A stretch of 64,000 nucleotides of DNA from positions 248,001-312,000 of the forward strand of contig NZ_JAGHZS010000001.1 in NCBI RefSeq assembly GCF_017745275.1, in the 5' to 3' direction. Source of the DNA: Chitinophaga sp. (lineage in GTDB: Bacteria; Bacteroidota; Bacteroidia; Chitinophagales; Chitinophagaceae). The position numbers and the translations under genes were made by a program. This document shows, in pieces, positions 34,464 through 44,889 of this stretch (positions are counted from its first letter, which is position 1; each line of letters begins with the position of its first letter). The notes beneath the pieces were generated by a model. The model searched no databases. It was not told the DNA's origin and saw nothing but the letters and a program-made list of their open reading frames with translations.

Positions 34464-35981
34464 TTAATAAGCTCCGATCTCCGCCAGCGCGCAAGATCTG
34501 CCATCATCATAACTGCTGCTGGTTACGATCCGGAAATACCGGGCATCTACCGGTGTAGTAAAGGAAATAAACTGGTCCATATCACTTTTTCTCAAAGTAA
34601 ACACTCCTGCCTGCGTCCAGTTACCGGTGGCTGTTTTAGTGTATACGGTCACATCTTTTATGCCTGGCCATACTCCCTGACGATCCCTGAAAGTGAGTCC
34701 ATTCAATAAATGCGAAGTACCCATATCTATTGTGAGTTGATGAGGGTGGGTGGGCTCTGCACCACTGTATTGAGTATGCCAATAGGTAGATGGATCATTA
34801 TCCAGTGCGTTGGTAGCAGGATAGCCGCTTTCTTCTGAATCAACATCCGCGATCACCCAACCGGTTTTAGGAATTTCCGGTTTGGAACCGATAGCCGGAT
34901 CCAACACGGGTTCCTGGTTGATAAACGAATAATGATACGTTACAATGGTTTGCCGGTATCCATTTGTTCCTAACAGGTCAACACGCAATGCATAAGTGCC
35001 GGTCAGGTCCCAGAGCTCACTGATGGGCGTTGAAATATTAAAACTATCTGTTCCTATTGGAGCGGCGGACCAGCTGGGTGTATCATAGGAATCTGCATTT
35101 GCATCAGGGTCCTGGTACACATTGATGCCATTCACAGGTTGTGCGGCAAAGAAACGTCCGCTAACTACCATGTTACCATTGGAATAGCTGACATTCACTT
35201 TTTTTACATAAGATTTAAAAGACTGCTGGTAATTGGTCACCGGTGTATTATTAAATAATTCACAGTTGTTTAAAATAGCACAGGCAGCTTTTGATAAAAT
35301 AGTTCCTTTAGTGAAATCGTTCCAACTCATCAGCGAGGTGCCAATGGTAGCGGCTTCACTCTTCTTTTCTTTGTCGTGCGGTAACCCCAGTCCATGGCCC
35401 AGTTCATGTGCATTGCCTGCTACCCAGTCGATTCCCACACCGTACTGTTTGATGTCCAGTTTGGAGTGGTCCAGAATAAAAGCCCAGTTGCCAATACCAT
35501 AGTAAGGTACATCTGCATGTGTCACATCGGGTACTGGTGTAATGACGAGATAATGCTCACTTCTTTTTTCGTCAGGATGCTGCTGGAAGTAAGCATTGAT
35601 ATCGTCCATCATAGGTCCGGCGCCGCCGTTATATGGATACGAAGACGCCGGATGCGAACCGTGAATAACAGAAAATACCACCTGGGTACCGGCAGCATTG
35701 GTTTGGAGGCCGAAGGTTTTAGAACCAAATCCATTGCGGTTCATTTCACCGCGATAAAAGTCCCGGTAAAAAAACAACATGTCCGTCATTCGTTCCCGGT
35801 AGCGTGTTAATGTATCTTGCCCTTGTGGTAGGAAATAGATGACATTCAGTTTATAAAGACTTTGATTAGCAGGCGGTGGTTTCTTTTCCTCCGTATTCTT
35901 CTCCGCTATTTTAGCGCAGGAAGCTAATGAAAGTACCAGGCCGATAAAGGCGGCGTAAGTCCAGCTTGTAATTGTTTTCAT
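34464..35981 (-). CDS. Lipoprotein metallopeptidase (metzincin-like) with F5/8C domain
   Basis: 505 residues. A lipoprotein signal (GLVLSLASC) anchors it outside. The peptidase part has HELGHGLGLPHD (H192, E193, H196, H202, D203), the HExxHxxGxxHD zinc site of metzincins. A discoidin (F5/8 type C) domain fills the last 130 or so residues (GYPATNALDNDPSTYWHTQY, then HQLTIDMGTSHLLNGLTFR), which usually binds glycans. The nearest known group is the M60/M12-like secreted glycan-associated peptidases; the exact family is unsure. It is last in the SusC-SusD operon, 24 bases after the other F5/8C lipoprotein, implying that the system handles glycoproteins. Confidence 0.8.
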   Translation of the reverse strand: MKTITSWTYAAFIGLVLSLASCAKIAEKNTEEKKPPPANQSLYKLNVIYFLPQGQDTLTRYRERMTDMLFFYRDFYRGEMNRNGFGSKTFGLQTNAAGTQVVFSVIHGSHPASSYPYNGGAGPMMDDINAYFQQHPDEKRSEHYLVITPVPDVTHADVPYYGIGNWAFILDHSKLDIKQYGVGIDWVAGNAHELGHGLGLPHDKEKKSEAATIGTSLMSWNDFTKGTILSKAACAILNNCELFNNTPVTNYQQSFKSYVKKVNVSYSNGNMVVSGRFFAAQPVNGINVYQDPDANADSYDTPSWSAAPIGTDSFNISTPISELWDLTGTYALRVDLLGTNGYRQTIVTYHYSFINQEPVLDPAIGSKPEIPKTGWVIADVDSEESGYPATNALDNDPSTYWHTQYSGAEPTHPHQLTIDMGTSHLLNGLTFRDRQGVWPGIKDVTVYTKTATGNWTQAGVFTLRKSDMDQFISFTTPVDARYFRIVTSSSYDDGRSCALAEIGAY

Positions 35982-36005
35982 ATGTTTATTTTGAGGATGA
36001 AAAAT

Positions 36006-37103
36006 CTACAATGCTCCATACAGGTTGATTTCAGCCAGGAAGCCGAAGAAATTCGGCCCCTTGGTGAGTACCACTTTTATATATTTCCAGGACTTTGGCG
36101 CTACAGAAAAAAATTGCTCTTCATTTTTCTGTTGGAAAGGAAATGTTCCCAGGTCTGTCCAGGTTTGACCATCGTTGCTTCCCATGAGTTGTATTTCTGT
36201 TTGTCCGCCTTTATTATTCTGTCGGTTCACCAGGCCTACCCTGGAGATGGTAGCCGTTGTTCCCATATTCACCGCAATCCAGTGTGGATAAGGGGTTTCG
36301 GCTTCCGCCCAACTGGTATGCCAGAACGTACCGATGTTGCCATCTATAGCTGCCGTAGCGTAGCCACTTACCGGGCCCTCCCCTCCTGCTTCCTGGTCAC
36401 TGAAACCGGCGATAGACCAGCCGGTGCGGGAAAGTTTGATTTCAGTTAATGGGGTGATGGTAGCCGTTACCGGGTTGGATTGACGTCGTGATATATCCGT
36501 CACCGTTACTACCACTGCCAGCGGACTACCACCCGGCATGCCGGAAAGATAGCCGGCACCGTGCTGCGCGGCAGAGGTAAACGACTTAGCCATTACTTTA
36601 TTGGTTGCCGGATCTGTATAGGCAGCATTTACGATCACGGTTTTACCGGAATTATTTTCCCAGGTAACCAGTGCTCCTCCTATAGATGGCGATATCTGCA
36701 GCGTACCGGCAATAGCGATATATACCGGTGGCTTGGGTGTCAGCGTCAAAGCAGTAATACCACTCACAGCGCCCGAAGGCCCCACTGCTTTGATGGTAAA
36801 AGCATAAGGCTTATCTGTGAGACTACTCACTACGGCAGTATCGGTATAGCGACTGAATTTAAATTCATTGACCTTCCCGGTACTATCGGTATAACTAATG
36901 GAAGTATAGAGATAATTAGCGGAATCGGCGGGCTTGTTGCTTACCGGATCCCAGGTAAAAATAGCTTCGCCATAACCGGCCACTCCTTTCACATTATTAA
37001 GCGGAGCAGGTGGTATACCTGCTTCTTCTTTCTTCCTGCAACTCACCAGGTTCATCAATAGCATCCCTGACAGGATACCTGCTAATAGTTTTTTATGCAG
37101 CAT
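36006..37103 (-). CDS. Surface lipoprotein with Ig-like domains and F5/8C domain (DUF4959/DUF5000-like)
   Basis: 365 residues with a lipoprotein signal (SGMLLMNLVSC, Cys about residue 22). Two fibronectin-like beta domains follow (VKGVAGYGEAIFTWDPVSNK; ISPSIGGALVTWENNSGK), and the C-terminal third is a discoidin-type domain (YATAAIDGNIGTFWHTSWAE, WIAVNMGTTATISRVGLVNR). This layout fits the DUF4959/DUF5126/DUF5000 lipoproteins found directly after susD genes, thought to be glycan-binding surface proteins. It starts 36 bases after the SusD stop. Confidence 0.82.
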   Translation of the reverse strand: MLHKKLLAGILSGMLLMNLVSCRKKEEAGIPPAPLNNVKGVAGYGEAIFTWDPVSNKPADSANYLYTSISYTDSTGKVNEFKFSRYTDTAVVSSLTDKPYAFTIKAVGPSGAVSGITALTLTPKPPVYIAIAGTLQISPSIGGALVTWENNSGKTVIVNAAYTDPATNKVMAKSFTSAAQHGAGYLSGMPGGSPLAVVVTVTDISRRQSNPVTATITPLTEIKLSRTGWSIAGFSDQEAGGEGPVSGYATAAIDGNIGTFWHTSWAEAETPYPHWIAVNMGTTATISRVGLVNRQNNKGGQTEIQLMGSNDGQTWTDLGTFPFQQKNEEQFFSVAPKSWKYIKVVLTKGPNFFGFLAEINLYGAL

Positions 37104-37139
37104 AATGAATGTTTTGAGATAAATACTTTTTTAAGATGT

Positions 37140-39005
37140 TTACCAACCCGGGTTCTGGACAAGGTTTACGTTTTTGCTCAGTTCCTGTACGCTGATCGGG
37201 AAAAGGTAACTGGCGGGTGTTTTAAACACCTGTGTCAACACTGGCGTCACCTGGTTAAAAGTACCTTCATCGCTTCCCTGGAAATTCATTCCGTAGATAG
37301 TTTGATTCAGGTATTTATCCCCCTGTTTCCAGCGGCGTATATCCCAGAAATATTGTCCTTCGAACACCAGTTCTATGGTACGTTCCTGCCGTATAATGCT
37401 CCTCATTTCCTCTTGCGTAAACACCGCCGCATGGCCCGCCATTGCCCAGGAAGCCTGTACGGTGGGCAACATAGATCTTTGCCTGATCGCATTCAGGTTA
37501 TCCAATACCTGTTGTTGTGCGGTGGTACCATAGTATTCATTCAATGCTTCTGCATAAGAAAGATATAATTCCGCCATGCGCATGAGTGGCCACGGATAAT
37601 GCACTAATGTGAAATTGTTATCGTCTGCCACCGTTTGCGGATGCACCACTTTCTGTACCAGGAAACCGGTAAGCGAATAGTTGGTAGCTCCGGAGCGCCA
37701 TCCATGCGCTTCTCCGGCTTTGAAGTGCATGGTTTCAATGGTACCATTTACCAGGTAGTTACCATTATCATAAGCCACAGATGCATAATACCGTGGATCG
37801 CGATGCAGGTTTACATTCATAGTATGTGCATCCGGATCTACTTCATATCGTTTCGCATAAGCCCAGGCAGGATCTTTATCGATCGGTAATCCATTTTCTG
37901 TATAGAATGTTTCCACCGTTCTTAAACTCGGGCCAATACCATTGTAGGTGTTACCACTCAGCGGCGCACAGTTCTGCTGCCATTGGTAGTTTCCTTCCGG
38001 TACAGAATATCCCCATATCAGTTCTATATTCCAGGGATCTACCATGGCAAAGCGATAAGCAATCATGCCGGTATCACGACGCGTTTTTTCGAAGATATTG
38101 GTCGGACCTTTATAGTCGGCAAACTGGTAGAGGCGTCGGCCTCCTTGCGTAGCCGCATCCATGGCATCTTTGATGGCATCAATGGCGCGCTTCCATTTTT
38201 CTTTATCATAGGCCACATTCATGAGTGGCTGGCCATTCCTGTTTTTGAAATTGGCGTAGTATTCACTGTTACCATTAAACAGCGGAGATGCGGCAGTAAG
38301 CAGCAATCTTGCTTTCATGGCTTTTACGGCAACCGAGGTAACACGGCCTAATTCATTCTGGGCAGGAATGGTAGCTGGCAACAGCGCCATAGCTTCATCA
38401 AATCTGCGTACCAGGTAATTCACGCAGGAGTCATACGACTGCCGCGCCGGGAAGATATCGTCACCGCTGGTGGCAGTGAAATCTATCTGATGATCAATCA
38501 GCGGAATAGGCCCATACTGACGCAGTAGGATATAATGATAGTAGGCAGATAGAAAAACGGCTTCTCCTTTCCAGCGCTTCGCTATTTCAGGAGTAACACC
38601 GGGTACTTTGTCTACATTATCGAGAAAGATGTAACACTGCCGTATGCCCTCAAATAAACTGATACCGGGAATACTGTTTTTTCCTTCCCAATAGTTGAAT
38701 AAAGGATCAGAAGAGTTCTGTTCTCCTCTCAATAACCTGGCAATTACGTTGTTCTGCCATACAATCACCGCCTGGTCGGTAGCACAGGCGCTGATGTTAC
38801 CCACACCTGCATCATTTTCCGTTGGCATATAACCGTACAGGGAATATAAAAACCGTAATGCGGTGCTATAGTTTTGAAAAGCAGTATTAATAGTAGCAGT
38901 ATTGGGAGGAACTATGTCGAGGTACTTTTTACAGGACAACAATCCTGACAGCAAGAGCCCCACCAAAAGGCTGCTGAATATATATTTACGTTTGAAGAGA
39001 TTCAT
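37140..39005 (-). CDS. SusD/RagB-family nutrient-binding outer-membrane lipoprotein
   Basis: 621 residues. The lipoprotein signal LLVGLLLSGLLSC is followed by KKYLDIVPPN, the typical SusD start. Tetratricopeptide-like helices follow and the conserved end region shows PLMRMAELYLSYAEALNEYY, LNAIRQRSMLP, IIRQERTIELVFEGQYFWDI and RRWKQGD. SusD caps the SusC barrel and captures the substrate outside the cell. It starts 32 bases after SusC. The ligand cannot be inferred from sequence alone; the nearby peptidase and GH43 suggest a glycoprotein or branched polysaccharide. Confidence 0.95.
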   Translation of the reverse strand: MNLFKRKYIFSSLLVGLLLSGLLSCKKYLDIVPPNTATINTAFQNYSTALRFLYSLYGYMPTENDAGVGNISACATDQAVIVWQNNVIARLLRGEQNSSDPLFNYWEGKNSIPGISLFEGIRQCYIFLDNVDKVPGVTPEIAKRWKGEAVFLSAYYHYILLRQYGPIPLIDHQIDFTATSGDDIFPARQSYDSCVNYLVRRFDEAMALLPATIPAQNELGRVTSVAVKAMKARLLLTAASPLFNGNSEYYANFKNRNGQPLMNVAYDKEKWKRAIDAIKDAMDAATQGGRRLYQFADYKGPTNIFEKTRRDTGMIAYRFAMVDPWNIELIWGYSVPEGNYQWQQNCAPLSGNTYNGIGPSLRTVETFYTENGLPIDKDPAWAYAKRYEVDPDAHTMNVNLHRDPRYYASVAYDNGNYLVNGTIETMHFKAGEAHGWRSGATNYSLTGFLVQKVVHPQTVADDNNFTLVHYPWPLMRMAELYLSYAEALNEYYGTTAQQQVLDNLNAIRQRSMLPTVQASWAMAGHAAVFTQEEMRSIIRQERTIELVFEGQYFWDIRRWKQGDKYLNQTIYGMNFQGSDEGTFNQVTPVLTQVFKTPASYLFPISVQELSKNVNLVQNPGW

Positions 39006-39037
39006 AAATTTCTTTTTCGACTGATGAATGGATGTTA

Positions 39038-42000
39038 TCAGAGATTAAACTGCGCGCCTAAATTGACTACCGCCTGTGGAGGATATCCCAGGCCATTACC
39101 GCCTCCCTGTTCGGGATCCCATAACTTAAACTTCGAGAACGTAAGCAGGTTGATACCTCTCAGGTATACCCTGGCAGCTTTTACCGGGTTGTAACCTATT
39201 TCCACTTGTTTCAGGCGAAGGAATGAGAAATCCTGCAGCCACCAGGATGAGCGCTGCTCATTGTTGGGCGCCGTTTCCAACGCAGTGAGTCTTGGATAAA
39301 AGGCATACAGGTTCTGATTATCGGGCGACCAATGACTATCAGCAATGGCGGCTATCACGTTATTCTGAGAACGTCCGAAAGGCCGGAACCCACTGATGTA
39401 ATCAGACATATGGGATAATCCCTGGAAGAAAACACCTACATCAAATTTTTTATAGGTCACTGTAAACCCGGCACCGTATACAATTTCAGGTACCCTGGGA
39501 TAGCCCATCGCTATACGGTCGTTGTTATTGATCACTCCATCGCCGTTGAAATCTTTATACTTAATATCTCCCGCTTTGGAAGCAACGAATACCGGGCTGT
39601 TAGCAGCTTCTTTATCGTCGATAAATAACCGTTCTGCTATTAATCCAAAATTGGTATTCAGCGGATGATTGACGAACGACAGGTTAGGCAGACCTGCTGC
39701 TGCATAATTCGGTTCATCGTAATATAATATTTTGTTGGTAGCGTACGTGAATGTTCCGCGGAAAGACACCTGCAGATCATTGCTGATGGTGTGGTTATAC
39801 AAGAGCGTTGCATCAATACCATGATTCAATACCCGCCCGATATTGGAATAGGGCAATGCACTCAGCACTCCTGCTGTTGCCGGTATGGTAGCCCGCTGCT
39901 GATAGATATTGCTACGTATCTCGCGGAACCAGTCGACATTCAGGGTCAGGTCGTTGAACAAGCCCACATCTACCCCCAGGTTCAATTTTTTACTTATCTC
40001 CCATTGAATATTATTATTCGGATAACGGGTAATTTGTATACCAGACATCCCATTATCGAAGTTGTAACCGGTAGTGAAACCATTACCACTATTCATATTC
40101 ACCACACTCAGATAAGGAAACCGGTCGCCCCCGATCTGGTCATTACCAGACAAGCCATATGAAGCACGGACTTTGAACAGGTTGATGGCATGAGTCCATA
40201 CCATGTCTTTAAAGAAAGATTCATTAGACGCTACCCAGGAAATACCACCTGCAGGGAAGAAACCGTAACGATGTCCGGCGGCGAAGTTTTCAGAACCGGT
40301 ATAACCTAAGTTCGCTTCCAGGTAATAGCGGGAATCGTATCCATATGCCAGGCGGCCCGCCCAGCCTTGCTTACGGGAGGGTAACGCATCTACAATTTTA
40401 TCACCGGGCTTGTTGGTATTGTATTCATTTCTTAAAAACACCAGCATACCGGCTACATCATGTTTATCGCTAAACACGCGGTTGTAGTTCAGCGTGGTTT
40501 GCATGTACAATGTTCTGTCGCCGTTGTTATCACCAGATTGGGCCAACGCCGTGGAACCACCTGCCGCTGCAATCCAGTTCAGATTATAAATATATCTTCC
40601 ATCGGCCTCTTTACGATAGCTATCCAGGGTATAGTAATAAGGCGTATAAGTTCTTTCAATACTACTGCTGGACCAGTTTTTAAAGGAGATGAGGGCATTA
40701 AAACTTAATCCTGGCGTGATCATATCCAGTTGTTGCTTTCCTCTCAGCGTGGTGAGGATGGTGGAGGCAGCCGATTGATTATATCCTTTGACCATGTCGG
40801 CATATGGATTATCGCGTGTATTGGCTCCCAGGAACCCATCCGTTTTATTGCCGAAATAAATATGATCCGGTGCTCCGTCGGCCGGCGTAGGATAATAAGC
40901 CGGGAAATCTACTCCATTGGCTCCCATTACACTACCAAACAGGTCAGAAGCGCTGGTAGCGGGTCCAATGTTCCGGTAATAATCAGCGTTGATATTCAGT
41001 TCCAGCTCCGTTGTTTTTGTAGCTTTTACGCTTACGTTATTAACGAAGTTGAAACGGTTGTTATCGATGTTGTTTTTAAACCCGGTGAGTAAGCCGTTGT
41101 TCAGGATCCCCATGTCTTTGTAATAAGCGATCCCCATGTAGTAGCTCGCTACCTGTCCTCCGCCCTGCACATTCAGGTTGGCGTGATGACTCAGCGCATA
41201 ATCTTTAAACAACATTTTATACCAATCTACATTAGGATAGATATAGGGATCTAATCCCTGCGCAGTGCCATTAATTTTTTCAGGAGAATAACGATCGGCA
41301 TTATAGGGGTTATCATTCCGCAATGCTTCGTTGTAGAGCTTCATATAGGAAACACCATCCGTAAACTTTACAATCTGTGTAGGTGAGGAAACCGAGCTTT
41401 CCACCAGGCCTGTGATCCTCGGCTTTTCCATGATCCTGCCCCGTTTGGTTTCGATCAGTATTACGCCGTTGGCGCCTCTGGCACCATATAATGCCGTGGA
41501 GGAAGCATCTTTCAGAATAGAGAAACTTTCTATATTACTGGGATCGATGCTATTCAGGTCGCCGGAAGAAATTTGTACCCCATTGAGAAATATCAGTGCA
41601 CCGGTTCCGCCGTAGGTAGATACTCCCCTGATCCAGAACTGGGCGCCGCTGCCGGGTTCACCGGTTGATTGCCGGGCAATCACACCTGATAGTCTACCTG
41701 CAAATGAAGAAGACAAAGTACTGGAAGGCGTTTTCAATTCCTGCGGAGAAATAGTAGTGATAGCGCCAACGATACTGATTTTCTTTTGTTTGGTATTAAA
41801 ACCGGTGACTACCACAGAGTCGATACCGATGGAAGATGGCGCCAGCTGTACTTCTACGAAGCTTTGATTATTCACGGCTACTTCTTTGGTGGTATAGCCG
41901 AGATATTTAAAGAGCAGGATAGCATTCCCATCTCTGACGGTGATCACAAATTCACCTTTCTTATCGGAGTAAACACCGTTGGTAGTTCCTTTTTCCTGGA

Positions 42001-42481
42001 TACCTACTCTTTCAAGGGGCAGTCCTTTTTCGTTGACCACGTGTCCGCGGATGGTCATTACAGGGGCAGTAGTGCCTTCTGTATCGGCGGTTTTCTTCAG
42101 TATAATAGTATTGTAACGGACCACATAGGTGAGTCCCTGATTTTTAAGGCATACATCGAGTACCTCCTGCAAAGAAGCCTCTTTCAGATTCAGGTCGATA
42201 TTGGCAGCATGCTTTACCAGGTCGGGGTTATATATAATCTGGTAGCCACTCTGCTGACCAATCATCCAGAACACCTTTTCCAATGAAAGGTCTTTTCCAG
42301 AAAGATTCATCTTTTGAGAATAGGCGTTGCCCCGTACCTGCAGACAGACGACTAATAAAACAAAAAAAGCTAGTCTCATAACAATGTGTAACAAGATTCT
42401 GGTTCTTCGCATGCTCCAATAAAATGAGCGTGCATATTGCGTAAGCAAATACATATATTTGTATAGTTTCGTTTTAGACAA
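39038..42481 (-). CDS. SusC/RagA-family TonB-linked outer-membrane transporter with STN domain
   Basis: 1147 residues. A long leader with a signal segment (LAFFVLLVVCLQVRGNAYSQ) precedes an STN domain (about 60-125; KDLSLEKVFWMIGQQSGYQI), a carboxypeptidase-regulatory-like beta domain (about 130-215; IRGHVVNEKGLPLERVGI), the plug (GFNTKQKKISIVGAITTI, then SFSILKDASSTALYGARGAN) and the barrel ending AVVNLGAQFNL. The STN domain marks it as a transducer that contacts the FecR protein encoded upstream, so ligand binding should switch on the ECF sigma factor. The start could be a later ATG (42454). Confidence 0.95.
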   Translation of the reverse strand: MSKTKLYKYMYLLTQYARSFYWSMRRTRILLHIVMRLAFFVLLVVCLQVRGNAYSQKMNLSGKDLSLEKVFWMIGQQSGYQIIYNPDLVKHAANIDLNLKEASLQEVLDVCLKNQGLTYVVRYNTIILKKTADTEGTTAPVMTIRGHVVNEKGLPLERVGIQEKGTTNGVYSDKKGEFVITVRDGNAILLFKYLGYTTKEVAVNNQSFVEVQLAPSSIGIDSVVVTGFNTKQKKISIVGAITTISPQELKTPSSTLSSSFAGRLSGVIARQSTGEPGSGAQFWIRGVSTYGGTGALIFLNGVQISSGDLNSIDPSNIESFSILKDASSTALYGARGANGVILIETKRGRIMEKPRITGLVESSVSSPTQIVKFTDGVSYMKLYNEALRNDNPYNADRYSPEKINGTAQGLDPYIYPNVDWYKMLFKDYALSHHANLNVQGGGQVASYYMGIAYYKDMGILNNGLLTGFKNNIDNNRFNFVNNVSVKATKTTELELNINADYYRNIGPATSASDLFGSVMGANGVDFPAYYPTPADGAPDHIYFGNKTDGFLGANTRDNPYADMVKGYNQSAASTILTTLRGKQQLDMITPGLSFNALISFKNWSSSSIERTYTPYYYTLDSYRKEADGRYIYNLNWIAAAGGSTALAQSGDNNGDRTLYMQTTLNYNRVFSDKHDVAGMLVFLRNEYNTNKPGDKIVDALPSRKQGWAGRLAYGYDSRYYLEANLGYTGSENFAAGHRYGFFPAGGISWVASNESFFKDMVWTHAINLFKVRASYGLSGNDQIGGDRFPYLSVVNMNSGNGFTTGYNFDNGMSGIQITRYPNNNIQWEISKKLNLGVDVGLFNDLTLNVDWFREIRSNIYQQRATIPATAGVLSALPYSNIGRVLNHGIDATLLYNHTISNDLQVSFRGTFTYATNKILYYDEPNYAAAGLPNLSFVNHPLNTNFGLIAERLFIDDKEAANSPVFVASKAGDIKYKDFNGDGVINNNDRIAMGYPRVPEIVYGAGFTVTYKKFDVGVFFQGLSHMSDYISGFRPFGRSQNNVIAAIADSHWSPDNQNLYAFYPRLTALETAPNNEQRSSWWLQDFSFLRLKQVEIGYNPVKAARVYLRGINLLTFSKFKLWDPEQGGGNGLGYPPQAVVNLGAQFNL

Positions 42482-42607
42482 CAGGAATTCTACGCCTTGT
42501 GGAAAAAGCGGACGTTTACTACCGGAATACCGCCTGGCCGCGGATTCCGGTTTATTTTGGCTGATGTGTGCTGGTATACTTTTTTTATTTCATTGTTCCT
42601 CCTTGTT

Positions 42608-43885
42608 TTATTTTGAAATGCGTGATACCATAATTTTGTTCCCTGTGATGAGGAAGCGCAACCGGCCGTCCGCTTCCAGTATTTCTATTAATTCCCTGAT
42701 ATTTTCTTTTCGTTCAATGTTTCCGGCAAAACGGATATCGGTCATATCTCCGTTGTAGTCTACGCTTACATCATACCACCTGGCGAGTTGCCGCATGATG
42801 GTTTGGATATCTGTAGAGCGGAACAGAAAACGCCCGTTTTTCCACGCAGTTTCCGCCTCCAGGTCTGCAGGTTTTACCTGCAGGGTATTGGTTTGTGGGA
42901 ACCATAAGGATTGCTGACCTGGTTTAAGCACCACTGCATTTGTTCCTTTTTGCATACTCACAGATCCTTCTACCAATGTGGTTTTCACCGCTTTTTCATC
43001 ATCGTAGGCCATCACGTTAAAATGAGTGCCCAATACTTTTACGGTACCTTCCTCCTGGTTTGCGCGGCGTATTTTCACGAGGAAAGGCCACGCCTTTCCT
43101 TTCTCCGACAGATGTGTTACTTCAAAGTAAGCTTCCCCTGTGAGCACCACTTCACGGCTATTTGGATGGAACGGTACCGGGAATTTAACCGTAGAAGCAG
43201 CGTTAAGAAAAACATGTGTACCATCGGACAATACAATTTCATATTTACCGCCTTTGGGCGTGGATACGGTATTCCAGGTACTGGCGTCCTTCACGGCTGC
43301 AGCAGCTTTTTGATAAACCAGCACTCCTTCCTGGTGCTGGGCAATGAGGCTGCCCCCCTGTAATGCCACGGTATCTGCCGCTACATCTTTTAACGCGATG
43401 GCATCACCGTTGCCTAGCACCAGTGTAGCTTTATTGCTACCTGGTGTTATGGCCACGGGGGGGATTACCGGCTTATTCACTGGGATATGCGTATTTGTTT
43501 GCATATTGATCACATACCGGATCATGAGTGTTCCCATGCAGATCACTGCCGCGGCCGCCGTTAACTGCCATAAAACACGGCGAAGTCCGCGCCGGGAAGC
43601 GTTCTGCGGAATGCTGGCAGATGTTTCGGGCAATGATAAACCAGCCGACTTAAAAACCCGTTCGGTAAGTGCGTTGATATCATGTTTTCCAATAGCCTGC
43701 CACTCATGCTCCCAATGTGACGGGTGGCTAAGTTGCCGGAATGTGGCCTCATTTTTCTCATCGGCTGCTCTCCACGCCTGCAGGGCCTGTAACTCTTCGG
43801 TTGTTATTTTTCCCGTTCTCAGTTGTTGTATCAGCGCTGCTATACGCAAGGCCTCATCCATTCGTTCATCGTTCATGGCATGCAA
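42608..43885 (-). CDS. FecR-family anti-sigma factor
   Basis: 425 residues. The cytoplasmic N-terminus holds the sigma-binding helices (ITTEELQALQAWRAADEKNE); a single membrane helix (about 98-120, LWQLTAAAAVICMGTLMIRY) is followed by the periplasmic FecR domain (TPKGGKYEIVLSDGTHVFLN, VVLTGEAYFEVTH, VLGTHFNVMAYDDE) and a DUF4974-like STN-type end (FLFRSTDIQTIMRQLARWYD). It should hold the ECF sigma factor at 44038-44619 until signalled by the SusC STN domain. Confidence 0.94.
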   Translation of the reverse strand: MHAMNDERMDEALRIAALIQQLRTGKITTEELQALQAWRAADEKNEATFRQLSHPSHWEHEWQAIGKHDINALTERVFKSAGLSLPETSASIPQNASRRGLRRVLWQLTAAAAVICMGTLMIRYVINMQTNTHIPVNKPVIPPVAITPGSNKATLVLGNGDAIALKDVAADTVALQGGSLIAQHQEGVLVYQKAAAAVKDASTWNTVSTPKGGKYEIVLSDGTHVFLNAASTVKFPVPFHPNSREVVLTGEAYFEVTHLSEKGKAWPFLVKIRRANQEEGTVKVLGTHFNVMAYDDEKAVKTTLVEGSVSMQKGTNAVVLKPGQQSLWFPQTNTLQVKPADLEAETAWKNGRFLFRSTDIQTIMRQLARWYDVSVDYNGDMTDIRFAGNIERKENIRELIEILEADGRLRFLITGNKIMVSRISK

Positions 43886-44037
43886 AAGAATTTTCTGCTT
43901 ATATGATTACAATGCCGCATACCCTGCTTTGTACCATCGGTTTGGCAAAGTTTTTTTTCAGTGGGTAAATGCAAAAAATAAAAGCGTTCTGACAGGGAAT
44001 TAAAATCGCCCCATTGGCGGCAGGATACGGCTATACA

Positions 44038-44619
44038 CTAACGAAACAGCAATAATATAGCAAGATAAATTTCGAGATGTGACCGGTATCCCAGCTTATT
44101 CCTGAGGATAGTGAGGGCTTTGGTTTTCTGATTCCGGACCGTTTGTTCCGAGAGGTTGAGTTGCAGCGCTATTTCCTGGTTAGTGAGTTGGCGCACATAT
44201 CCCAGGATAAATACTTCTTTCATTTTGGCTGGTAATGCTGCAATGGCTTTTTGTAATTCTGCCATCATTTCTGCATAAATCACTTCATCCACCGCGATGC
44301 CGTTATGCACTTCGTTGAATGCCTCGAATTTCCGCTGCTCCCGCTGCCGGTCGCGTATGTATTGCAATGCGGCATTCCTGGCAGCTACGTAAAAAAAACG
44401 TTTTACGTTATTAAATGAATTGAATGTTTCCCGCTTCTCCCATACTTTTACCAATACTTCTGTTACAATATCTTCGGCCGCTGCACTGTTCATAATCATC
44501 CTGTCGGCATAACGGCATAATACCGGCCCATACACGCCTATCAGATGACGAAATGCGAATTCATCACCTGCCCTTAACCGGTTGTAGCAATCTTCGTCAT
44601 CTAATACATCTAACACCAT
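44038..44619 (-). CDS. ECF-type RNA polymerase sigma-70 factor
   Basis: 193 residues. Region 2 has YADRMIMNSAAAEDIVTEVL and VKVWEKRETFNSFNNVKRFF, region 4 has LPAKMKEVFILGYVRQLTNQ and EIALQLNLSEQTVRNQKTKA, the usual form of Bacteroidota ECF factors paired with FecR. It lies 152 bases upstream of FecR on the same strand and should direct transcription of the SusC-SusD operon. The starting ATG is followed directly by an acidic VLDVLDDEDCY. Confidence 0.94.
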   Translation of the reverse strand: MVLDVLDDEDCYNRLRAGDEFAFRHLIGVYGPVLCRYADRMIMNSAAAEDIVTEVLVKVWEKRETFNSFNNVKRFFYVAARNAALQYIRDRQREQRKFEAFNEVHNGIAVDEVIYAEMMAELQKAIAALPAKMKEVFILGYVRQLTNQEIALQLNLSEQTVRNQKTKALTILRNKLGYRSHLEIYLAILLLFR

Positions 44620-44836
44620 ATCAAAGGCAAGTACCTATGCGGTAAATTAAAAATGCAGATTTTCAGGCGATCAAAAATAGTAGCGCAGATACTGCACCAG
44701 TAAGCCTCACGCTGCTTTCATCAGGAATAAAAACCGCATGTGCGCTAAAGTAACGGGCAATCGTTCATAAAACTACACCAAAATTGATTGATTCATATCT
44801 TTTTTTCACCCTTGCTGTTTTACCTGATGCAAAATA

Positions 44837-44872
44837 AAAGGCAGGACTCAAAAAAAGAGATACCCTGCCTTT
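44837..44872 (-). terminator. Terminator after the GH43 gene
   Basis: AAAGGCAGG (44837-44845) pairs with CCTGCCTTT (44864-44872); on the minus strand the stem is followed by TATTTT. It separates GH43 from the sigma factor gene, so they are probably separate transcripts. Confidence 0.8.
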
Positions 44873-44889
44873 CATTTTTAGCAGCACAG

